DNA of 5,419 bases. Origin: an uncultured Clostridia bacterium (GTDB taxonomy: Bacteria; Bacillota; Clostridia; Oscillospirales; Acutalibacteraceae). Shown here one piece after another: positions 1 through 5,408 of the stretch (position 1 is the first letter of the stretch; every line of letters begins with the position of its first letter). The position numbers were made by a program, and so were the translations under genes. The notes below the pieces were generated by a model. It saw nothing but the letters and a program-made list of their open reading frames with translations. It was not told where the DNA came from and ran no database searches. Where the stretch lies: assembly GCA_944382025.1 (NCBI GenBank), contig CALWMQ010000165.1:1-5419 (forward strand). The letters are read 5' to 3'.

Positions 1-245
1 AGCTGACCATGAGTGAACGCGGCCCGTTTACGGGCGGCAAGTAACAGCCTGAGCGCGGTTGGCAGACCGTACTTGCACGTTTGACGTGTACGCGTGGGCC
101 ATAGGGCTTTGCCCATTTCCAAACTGCCGCCGGCTTTGCTGATGGATAATGATGGCTGACATAGGCAGGAAAAACGAAATAGAGGGTCAGCTTTGGGGAA
201 CGGCCGGTGATCGTTGGCGAAGGCCACGCTCAAATTTTTTTAAAA
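1..245 (+). ncRNA. Structured non-coding RNA of unassigned class (5' end at or before base 1)
   Basis: The 434 bases before the SNF2 gene contain no credible ORF but fold into a nested structure. Bases 1-8 (AGCTGACC) pair perfectly with 185-192 (GGTCAGCT) and close a multibranch domain. Inside are hairpins 22-26/31-35 (TTTA loop), 68-71/89-92 stacked on 76-80/84-88 (TTG loop), and 104-107/111-114. A helix 61-65/124-128 encloses the last two; 124-128 could instead pair with 164-168, and 33-38 with 126-131, so a pseudoknot or switch is possible. A T7 run follows at 235-241, but the stem before it (about 213-227) is weak. I did not recognise the hallmarks of RNase P, tmRNA, SRP, T-box, cobalamin or glmS RNAs. 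Size (about 200 nt), closing helix and likely clostridial host fit the raiA motif, which I offer only as an unverified candidate. The strand is inferred from the downstream gene. Whether it is a free RNA or a leader of the SNF2 gene is open. Confidence 0.55.
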
Positions 246-303
246 AATGTTTGGGGGCTTAAGGTGTCCAAAGCCCGTTCCCGTGAGCGGCCGTTACGGC
301 CGC
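196..303 (+). other. Second stem domain between the RNA core and the SNF2 promoter
   Basis: GGGAACGG at 196-203 is perfectly complementary to CCGTTCCC at 275-282, giving an 8-bp long-range helix. It encloses an AT-rich self-complementary tract (T7 then A6, 235-247) and a smaller stem, TTTGG 250-254 with CCAAA 268-272. The competing pair GGGCTT 255-260 with AAGCCC 271-276 would overlap two bases of the long helix. A separate GC-only hairpin follows: GCGGCCG 287-293 with CGGCCGC 297-303, TTA loop. It has no T-run behind it, so it is not a standard intrinsic terminator. The domain may be the 3' part of the upstream RNA or an independent element in the SNF2 leader. Confidence 0.4.
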
Positions 304-369
304 CCCATGCGGCATCCTGGCCTTATGCGTCCCCCTTTGGCAAAGTTTACTGAACGGGCACCTTTTCCC

Positions 370-398
370 TTGCGGATATAGGAATCAGGAGGTATAAT
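370..398 (+). promoter_or_regulatory. Candidate sigma-A promoter for the SNF2 gene
   Basis: A perfect -10 box TATAAT lies at 393-398. Exactly 17 nt upstream, at 370-375, is TTGCGG, which keeps only the TTG of the -35 consensus. Transcription would start near base 405, giving a leader of about 30 nt. If this promoter is used, the SNF2 gene can be expressed independently of the structured RNA upstream. The -10 is strong and the -35 weak. Confidence 0.55.
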
Positions 399-418
399 AA
401 AAGGATAACCCATACAGG

Positions 419-425
419 AAGGAGG
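419..425 (+). promoter_or_regulatory. Strong Shine-Dalgarno site fixing the SNF2 start
   Basis: AAGGAGG at 419-425 is a full match to the anti-Shine-Dalgarno sequence and sits 9 nt before the ATG at 435, which settles that start codon. Confidence 0.85.
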
Positions 426-434
426 GGCGCTGAG

Positions 435-3400
435 ATGGCCTTGTTTTCCCTGAAGCGGATTGCGGAGGAGGCTGGGAATCGGCAGACCTACTTACGAGGC
501 GTCGCCTGTTACAACGCCGGGAAAGTGACCCGTGTTACCAGGAGCCGTGATGAGTTTTATGAGGAATTCCTTACCGCCCAGGTGGAGAATACTGCCCGGG
601 ACGGTGATTATCACGTAGAGGTAGGGTTCGGCATTGGCGGGAATGCCGATTTCTATGACTGTACCTGCCCGGCATTCCATCAGTCCCAAGGGGCCTGCGA
701 GCACATTATCGCCCTGATGATCCATAAATATTACGCGGATATGCTTTTCGGCCTGTCCACGGCTGGGGAGAAGGTGGGGGATAAGGACCGGCTGGCGGCC
801 CGGACCGATGATGCCGCCAAGCGGATGATGAAGAACTATCTGTCCCGGGAAGCGGTGCAGATGGTGGCTAATGACACCCAGGAACAGGATTTAGTGACCT
901 TTTCCCCGGTACTGCGGCTGACCCCGCGCCAGGCGGAGATGACCTTTACCCTGGGGAACAGGCGTCCTTATGTGCTCAAGGATATCGGCAAGTTTTGTGA
1001 GGATATGAAGCTGAGGCTCATGGTGGAATACGGCAAGCAGCTCCGGTTCCTTCACCATCCCGACAGCTTTACGCCGGAGAGCCGCCCGCTGGTGGAATTC
1101 CTGCTGAACAAATATGACGATATTGCCCACCCTCAGCGGGGAATGTACGTATCCCTGCACCCCAAAATCGGGCGGGAGCTGACCTTAAGCCCCGCCAACC
1201 TGGACCATATTTTTGACCTGTATGAGGGGCGGATCATTTCCCAGCGGACGGAGGGCCAGGAGACAGTCCCCCTGCTGCTGCGCACCCAGGATCCTTTACT
1301 GCCCATCCAGGTACAGCGTTCAGAGGTGAAGCAGGGGTTCACCTTCACCTGTGACTCCTTTATCGGGGTCAGCGGCGCCAAGTACCTGTATCTTTGTACC
1401 GGCGGCGTGCTGTACCGCTGTTCCCCGGACTATTCCCAAGGGATGCGGGAACTCACCACCGCTTTCCAGGCGGTAGGATACAGCCTGTTTATCGCCGATG
1501 GGGATATGCCGGATTTCTGCGGAAGTGTGCTGCCTGTTGTGGAGCGTTATACCGACCTTACCGGCTGTACGGAGCTGCTGGAGCCCTATCGGCCGGAGGA
1601 ACTGGAACTGGAGATTTATCTGGACGCTCCGGAAGACGGGGTCATTACGGCCAGGGTACTGTGCTGTTATGGAGGCGAAAAGGTGCCTCTGCTGGATATC
1701 GAACCTGCTGCCCCCCACTCCGCCTCGCCGCGGCGCAACAAGCTGGGAGAACTCCGTGCCCGGCTGGTGATTCAGAAGTATTTCCAAAGCTACCGGCCGG
1801 ATTCAGGGGTGATGATTCTCCGGGGGGATGATGACGCGGTCTACCGGTTTATCACCGATGGGATCGCCGAGCTCCAGACCCTGGGCAAGGTGTATATCTC
1901 CGACAGCCTGGACCATATCCGTATAGCCCCGGCCCCCCGGGTGTCGGTAGGGATTCGGCTGGAAACCGGGCTGCTGGATCTGGATTTCCATATTGAGGGC
2001 TTGGACCCGGGGGAACTGGCCCGGGTGCTGGACAGCTACCGCCGGCATAAAAAATACCACCGGCTGCGGGGCGGGCAGTTTCTGACCTTAGAAGGCAGTT
2101 CTCTGGAAGGGCTGGCCCAGATTGCCGAGGGGATGGAGCTGACGGATCAGGAACTGATATCCGGCCATGCCCAGGCCCCGGCATACCGTGCCCTGTATCT
2201 GGACCGGGTGCTCCGGGAATCCGAAAATATGGAATTCCACCGGGACACCTATTTCAAGAACCTGGTCAAGAACATGAAAAGCGCCGCGGACAGCGATTAC
2301 CAGGTACCGGCCAGCCTGTCGGGAGTGCTGCGCAATTACCAGAAAACCGGCCACCGTTGGCTGAAAACCATGGAGCAGTACGGATTTGGGGGAATTCTGG
2401 CGGACGATATGGGCCTGGGGAAGACCTTACAGGTCATCTCCCTGCTGCTGGACGCCCGGGAACAGGGGAATGTGCTTCCCTCCCTGGTGGTATGCCCCGC
2501 GTCCCTGGTGATCAACTGGGAACGGGAGATTCACCGTTTTGCTCCTGCCCTGACGGTACTGCCCATTCTGGGCGGCGCGGAGCAGCGGGCGGAGGCTATC
2601 CGGAAAATCAGCGGCTATGACGTTATCGTGACCTCTTACGATCTGCTGAAGCGGGATATTCCCCTGTATGAGCACAAGGAGTTCCGCTACCAGATTCTGG
2701 ACGAGGCGCAGTATATCAAAAACCACGCTACCCAGAACGCCCGGGCGGTGAAGGCGGTACACAGCCGTCAGCGGTTTGCCCTGACCGGGACCCCGATTGA
2801 GAACCGGCTCAGCGAACTGTGGAGTATTTTTGACTATCTCATGCCGGGTTTTCTGTACAGCTACAACCGTTTCCGGGAGCGGCTGGAGGTACCCATCGTG
2901 AAAAACGGGGATTCGGCGGCGCTGGAACGTCTCAGCCGGATGACCAGTCCCTTTATTCTGCGGCGGCTGAAAAAGGATGTGCTGAAGGAGCTGCCGGAGA
3001 AGACCGAAACCGTGTTGTATTCCACTATGGAAGAAGAGCAGCGTAAAGTTTACGCGGCGAACGTGGCCCTGGCCCGGCAAAAGCTGAGTGAGGACATTTC
3101 CTCTAAGCAGGCCGGAGGCGGGGAGAAAAACAAGATGGCGGTTCTGGCGCTGCTGACCCGGCTGCGGCAGATATGCTGCGATCCCGGCCTGTGCTATGAG
3201 AACTACAGCGGGGGCAGCGCGAAGCTGGAGGGGTGCATGGAACTGCTGAAGGAAGCGGCTGCCGCCGGGCATAAAGTACTGCTGTTTTCCCAGTTTACCT
3301 CTATGCTGGCCATTCTGGAGGAGCGGCTCAAAAAGGAAGGTCTGCGGTTTTTCACTCTTCAAGGCTCAACCCCCAAGGAAAAGCGGGCCGCCATGGTGGA

Positions 3401-3725
3401 CAGCTTCAACACAGACGAAACCAATGTATTTCTGATCTCGCTGAAGGCGGGAGGTACCGGCCTGAACCTGACCGGTGCGGATGTGGTTATCCATTATGAC
3501 CCCTGGTGGAACCTGTCGGCACAGAACCAGGCTACCGACCGGGCTCACCGGATAGGCCAGAAGAACAGTGTGCAGGTATATAAGTTAATTGCCAAGGATA
3601 CCATTGAGGAAAAGATCCAGCAGCTCCAGGAGAGCAAGAAAGAGCTGGCCGATGCGGTTATCCGTCAGGGGGATGGTGTCATCACCTCCCTGACCCCGGA
3701 GCAGCTGCTGGATATGCTGGTCTGA
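435..3725 (+). CDS. SWIM zinc-finger SNF2-family DEAD/DEAH-box ATPase
   Basis: This is a complete 1096-residue Swi2/Snf2-type superfamily 2 ATPase, expected to translocate on double-stranded DNA using ATP and remodel protein-DNA complexes in the cytoplasm. Residues 76-90 form a SWIM zinc finger: Cys76, Cys78, Cys88, His90 (CxC-x9-CxH). Residues about 150-600 match the position and length of the bacterial SNF2-associated region. The ATPase core has a Q-motif-like YQ at 635-636, Walker A DMGLGKT (658-664, Lys663), motif Ia around 684-695 (CPASLVINW), a DEAQ Walker B box (756-759) and motif III TGTP (784-787). The helicase C lobe begins near 946 (KVLLFSQF); motif V is SLKAGGTGLNL (1002-1012) and motif VI QATDRAHRIGQ (1032-1042). 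All catalytic motifs are intact, so an active ATPase is expected. The gene stands alone, with its own promoter and terminator, and no restriction, methylase or defence partner is visible. The cellular role of these Firmicute proteins is poorly defined; links to RNA polymerase recycling (RapA-like) or DNA repair are family-level suggestions only. Confidence 0.96.
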   Translation: MALFSLKRIAEEAGNRQTYLRGVACYNAGKVTRVTRSRDEFYEEFLTAQVENTARDGDYHVEVGFGIGGNADFYDCTCPAFHQSQGACEHIIALMIHKYYADMLFGLSTAGEKVGDKDRLAARTDDAAKRMMKNYLSREAVQMVANDTQEQDLVTFSPVLRLTPRQAEMTFTLGNRRPYVLKDIGKFCEDMKLRLMVEYGKQLRFLHHPDSFTPESRPLVEFLLNKYDDIAHPQRGMYVSLHPKIGRELTLSPANLDHIFDLYEGRIISQRTEGQETVPLLLRTQDPLLPIQVQRSEVKQGFTFTCDSFIGVSGAKYLYLCTGGVLYRCSPDYSQGMRELTTAFQAVGYSLFIADGDMPDFCGSVLPVVERYTDLTGCTELLEPYRPEELELEIYLDAPEDGVITARVLCCYGGEKVPLLDIEPAAPHSASPRRNKLGELRARLVIQKYFQSYRPDSGVMILRGDDDAVYRFITDGIAELQTLGKVYISDSLDHIRIAPAPRVSVGIRLETGLLDLDFHIEGLDPGELARVLDSYRRHKKYHRLRGGQFLTLEGSSLEGLAQIAEGMELTDQELISGHAQAPAYRALYLDRVLRESENMEFHRDTYFKNLVKNMKSAADSDYQVPASLSGVLRNYQKTGHRWLKTMEQYGFGGILADDMGLGKTLQVISLLLDAREQGNVLPSLVVCPASLVINWEREIHRFAPALTVLPILGGAEQRAEAIRKISGYDVIVTSYDLLKRDIPLYEHKEFRYQILDEAQYIKNHATQNARAVKAVHSRQRFALTGTPIENRLSELWSIFDYLMPGFLYSYNRFRERLEVPIVKNGDSAALERLSRMTSPFILRRLKKDVLKELPEKTETVLYSTMEEEQRKVYAANVALARQKLSEDISSKQAGGGEKNKMAVLALLTRLRQICCDPGLCYENYSGGSAKLEGCMELLKEAAAAGHKVLLFSQFTSMLAILEERLKKEGLRFFTLQGSTPKEKRAAMVDSFNTDETNVFLISLKAGGTGLNLTGADVVIHYDPWWNLSAQNQATDRAHRIGQKNSVQVYKLIAKDTIEEKIQQLQESKKELADAVIRQGDGVITSLTPEQLLDMLV

Positions 3726-3733
3726 AAGTGAAC

Positions 3734-3780
3734 ACCGGTTGTAATTTGAACAAAACTGTTCGAATCACAACCGGTATTTT
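3734..3780 (+). terminator. Rho-independent terminator of the SNF2 gene
   Basis: The stem starts 8 nt after the SNF2 stop. Bases 3734-3752 pair with 3757-3775 over 19 positions, with one A-C mismatch (3743/3766) and one G-U pair (3747/3762), around an AAAC loop. ATTTT follows directly at 3776-3780. The T-run is short but the stem is long and its base GC-rich (ACCGG/CCGGT). Confidence 0.85.
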
Positions 3781-3828
3781 CATAGAAAGGCGTTGTTTAC
3801 GGGCTTTAAAAGAAATAATTAATGAAAA

Positions 3829-3913
3829 TTGAATCGAACAGTGCTTTGACAAAAACGCTGAAATTCAGGGACAAAAAATAAAATGTTCTGCGATTCAAAC
3901 CAGTTTGTTCGAT
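3829..3913. repeat. Cluster of interleaved short inverted repeats
   Basis: TTGAATCG at 3829-3836 is inverted at 3891-3898 (CGATTCAA), and ATCGAACA at 3833-3840 is inverted at 3906-3913 (TGTTCGAT). Between and beside them lie the small palindromes CTGAA-A-TTCAG (3858-3868) and CAAAC-CA-GTTTG (3896-3907). A near-copy, TGTTCGAA, also occurs in the SNF2 terminator (3757-3764). The surroundings are AT-rich and non-coding. A TTGACA at 3846-3851 has no -10 box at correct spacing. The function could be an operator cluster, a structured transcript or the end of a decayed element; the sequence alone does not decide. Confidence 0.4.
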
Positions 3914-3921
3914 ATGATTTC

Positions 3922-3947
3922 AGCCTTTTTCATTATGATAAAAGGCT
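3922..3947. other. Perfect 8-bp stem-loop
   Basis: AGCCTTTT (3922-3929) pairs with AAAAGGCT (3940-3947); the 10-nt loop TCATTATGAT can add three further pairs. No T-run follows on either strand, so it is not a clear terminator. It is one of the hairpins in the 3726-4445 non-coding stretch. Confidence 0.45.
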
Positions 3948-4058
3948 TCTTCGGCAGCATTGGGAGTTTTGTAGTGTATACTCAATATCTCCACAAAGGG
4001 TTAGAAATCCAAGATATCGAAAAGATAAATAAAACTGTGTGGGTTCAAGTTCCAAGGC

Positions 4059-4131
4059 AAAAAATGCGTGGCATCTTTTTTAGTCCTCAGAGACATGATG
4101 GCGTGACCAAAAAGATGTCACACCATTTTTT
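4059..4131 (+). repeat. Long inverted repeat with an alternative terminator hairpin
   Basis: Bases 4059-4066 pair with 4124-4131 and 4068-4080 with 4109-4121, about 21 pairs with one G-U and a small internal loop, leaving a 28-nt apical loop. The right arm can instead pair with the loop: 4098-4107 with 4117-4126, 10 positions with one C-A mismatch and a 9-nt loop. T6 at 4126-4131 begins at the last base of this shorter stem, which is intrinsic-terminator geometry on the + strand. The two folds are mutually exclusive. The left arm alone can also form ATGC-GTG-GCAT before T6 (4064-4081). It could be a terminator, an attenuator-like pair, or a remnant of a small inverted-repeat element. The pairing is seen; the function is not. 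Confidence 0.5.
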
Positions 4132-4145
4132 CTTGTATTCATGCG

Positions 4146-4190
4146 GGTTTTCGGGCTTTTTGGAGCGAAAACCGGGAAACGGTTCACCGT
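4146..4190. other. Two adjacent hairpins
   Basis: GGTTTTCG (4146-4153) pairs with CGAAAACC (4166-4173) across a 12-nt loop. A few bases on, ACGGT-TC-ACCGT (4179-4190) is a perfect small palindrome. Neither is followed by a T-run. They are part of the hairpin-dense intergenic region and show no coding signal. Confidence 0.4.
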
Positions 4191-4228
4191 AGATGTCCAA
4201 AGGGTTCCGCGCCGCCAAAAGCCGTGCA

Positions 4229-4273
4229 GCAGGGTTTCCTCCTGATTTTTCAGGATGGGCCCCCCGCTTTTTT
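4229..4273 (+). terminator. Terminator-like hairpin with T6 tail
   Basis: The inner stem TCCTGA (4240-4245) / TCAGGA (4250-4255) has a TTTT loop. The outer arm GCAGGG (4229-4234) / CCCCGC (4262-4267) pairs with one A-C mismatch, separated from the inner stem by an internal loop. TTTTTTG follows at once at 4268-4274. This is good intrinsic-terminator geometry on the + strand, yet no gene lies directly upstream, which suggests a non-coding transcript or a leftover from a lost gene. Confidence 0.5.
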
Positions 4274-4290
4274 GTTTATGTGGGTTTTCC

Positions 4291-4313
4291 CGTGCCGGAG
4301 ATTTACCGGCGCG
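4291..4313. other. GC-rich stem-loop
   Basis: CGTGCCGG (4291-4298) pairs with CCGGCGCG (4306-4313), 8 pairs including one T-G, with a 7-nt loop. No T-run follows. It sits within the second copy of the degenerate module found at 4126-4186 and 4268-4318. Confidence 0.4.
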
Positions 4314-4369
4314 GTTCAAATAGATACTTTGAAAAGAAAGCCGGGATGCCATATGCGACAGGAAACCGC

Positions 4370-4428
4370 ATGCCGCAACAAAAGAGCCTTACGACTTAAG
4401 AAGTCGTAAGGCTCTTTTGTTGCGGCAT
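4370..4428. terminator. 28-bp perfect palindrome, probable bidirectional terminator
   Basis: Bases 4370-4397 are the exact reverse complement of 4401-4428, separated only by AAG. Within the arms, AAAAGAG opens the GC-containing part and CTCTTTT closes it, so a transcript from either strand meets a stem followed by a U-rich tract. It would insulate the AraC gene (- strand) from the intergenic region and stop any + strand read-through. Perfect symmetry over 28 bp is longer than a usual terminator needs; recent origin, or cruciform or hairpin-element behaviour, is possible. Confidence 0.75.
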
Positions 4429-4445
4429 AGTAAAGGCAAAAACTG

Positions 4446-4640
4446 ATGACGGACATAGCGGAATACCAGATCGACAGCTACTATGAGAAGCTCGATACCT
4501 GTCTGACAGCCTTGAATATCTCCGCTAAAAAGCATATGTCTTTAGAGCTTTGGCGGCTAATGCCGGGCAGGCGATCCGATCATTTCCCGTATTTCCACGA
4601 ACGCAGAAAAACGATAATCTATATGAACATTTCAAATTAG
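4446..4640 (+). CDS. Unrecognised 64-residue ORF, possibly a frameshifted remnant
   Basis: I do not recognise this protein. The ATG at 4446 has only a weak AAAGG (4432-4436) 9 nt upstream and begins 17 nt after the 28-bp palindrome. The first 35 residues look protein-like, rich in Tyr, Asp and Leu and probably helical (IDSYYEKLDTCLTALN). The remainder turns Arg/His-rich and looks less natural. A second frame is open from about 4529 to a TGA at 4667-4669 and encodes plausible sequence (ALAANAGQAIRSFPVF); a single indel near 4530-4550 would join it to the first part into about 74 residues. No signal peptide, membrane segment or known motif is visible. It converges on the AraC gene, whose stop lies 45 nt beyond this one. 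It may be a broken fragment or chance. Confidence 0.3.
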   Translation: MTDIAEYQIDSYYEKLDTCLTALNISAKKHMSLELWRLMPGRRSDHFPYFHERRKTIIYMNISN

Positions 4641-4685
4641 ACGTCCCGCCCTTGCGTCGATACGGCTGAATACCGGCACCTGCTT

Positions 4686-5408
4686 CTATTCTTTCCGGCA
4701 TTCTGATGGTGTAACCCCTTTATACTTTCTAAACATATTCGCCATCTGTGTACTATTGGAAAAACCGCATACCTGTGCAATTTCCGTGCAGGAGAATTGT
4801 GTTGTCCTTAGCATTTCGGCCGCTTTCGAAAGACGCAACATAATCATATACCGCTTTGGAGAGACGCCAAACCTTTCCGCAAACACATGCCGAAGACGAC
4901 TCGCACTGTAGTTTGTAAGCTTGGCAAGTTCATTTATCGTCAAATTCCGCATATAGTTTTCTTCAATGTAGCGCTTGGCGTATCCCAAATCAACCACTTC
5001 CGAATACTCCGTGTTATTCTTCCGCTCTACATATGTAAGAATTTCCTCAATTAGTAAATGCAGCATCTTTTTATAGCCGTAATGCTTGTTATTTACCTCC
5101 TGCAGAATATCGCTGAAAATCCTCTTCGTGTGCGCCATATCGGCATAAACACGACCCGATACCGGCTGTGGCGATGTAAATCTGACTATATAAACATTCG
5201 CGTCAAAATAATGATATTCACTGTGAGCTTGCCCTTGTGGAATCACAGCGATACTATATGCGCCAAAACTATACGATTTATCGTCAATTGAAATTTCTCC
5301 ATGCGCAGAGCTCCCATATAACACCAGCTCGTGACAATTGTGCGAATGCATCGCACTATGGCAGCCCTTCTGTCGACATGCGTGTGCACAAACAATAAAG
5401 CCAATCAT
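4686..5408 (-). CDS. AraC-family transcriptional regulator with cupin-like sensor domain
   Basis: This is a complete 240-residue cytoplasmic DNA-binding regulator. Residues about 20-85 resemble the AraC-type cupin: HxHxxxE at 21-27 (His21, His23, Glu27), a central strand region ending in VIPQGQAH (55-62) and EYHYF (64-68). Residues about 143-238 are the paired helix-turn-helix domain: first recognition unit near 157-178 (INELAKLTNYSASRLRHVF), second with the family signature CGFSNSTQMANMFRKYKGVTP (214-234). The length is at the short end for the family, but both domains appear whole. The start is well pinned: a TAG lies only three codons upstream (5415-5417), although just 11 bases precede the ATG and no clear ribosome binding site is seen in them. 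Residues 7-27 carry four Cys and five His, unusual for the family and perhaps metal or redox responsive. The ligand is unknown; sugar use is typical but not shown. Targets would probably lie beyond base 5419. Codons are less GC-rich than in the SNF2 gene, which fits acquisition by transfer. Confidence 0.93.
   Translation of the reverse strand: MIGFIVCAHACRQKGCHSAMHSHNCHELVLYGSSAHGEISIDDKSYSFGAYSIAVIPQGQAHSEYHYFDANVYIVRFTSPQPVSGRVYADMAHTKRIFSDILQEVNNKHYGYKKMLHLLIEEILTYVERKNNTEYSEVVDLGYAKRYIEENYMRNLTINELAKLTNYSASRLRHVFAERFGVSPKRYMIMLRLSKAAEMLRTTQFSCTEIAQVCGFSNSTQMANMFRKYKGVTPSECRKE

Noticed and set aside
1..10. Resemblance of AGCTGACC...GGTCAGCT to the P1 helix of RNase P RNA
   Set aside because: The essential GAGGAAAGTCC and ACAGAA blocks of RNase P RNA are absent and the enclosed domain is far too short.
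2427..3362. 311-residue ORF antisense to the SNF2 gene
   Set aside because: It lies wholly opposite the conserved ATPase motifs. Long antisense openings are common in GC-rich genes, and the translation shows no domain.
3748..3761. Possible SOS (LexA/DinR) box GAAC-N6-GTTC
   Set aside because: Firmicute SOS boxes need GAAC-N4-GTTC; the spacing here is 6 and the sequence is explained by the top of the terminator stem.
4035..4056. tRNA T-arm-like string GGGTTCAAGTTCC
   Set aside because: The G-U closing pair, missing acceptor complementarity, and no D-arm or anticodon arm upstream rule out a tRNA gene; at most a coincidence or a worn fragment.
3905..4192. 95-residue + strand ORF starting with TTG
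   Set aside because: It has no ribosome binding site, runs through several hairpins, has low-complexity Phe/Lys-rich composition and resembles no family I know. Chance opening in AT-rich structured DNA is more likely.
4080..4352. 90-residue - strand ORF over the hairpin region
   Set aside because: It overlaps terminator-like stems and their T-runs, and its composition (Arg, Ser, Pro, Trp) looks like translated repeat rather than protein. If the region proves to be a dispersed repeat, copies of this ORF will recur without being genes.
4193..4409. Two overlapping + strand ORFs of 68 and 61 residues
   Set aside because: Both run into the perfect palindrome at 4370-4428 and cross the terminator at 4229-4273; neither has a ribosome binding site nor recognisable sequence.
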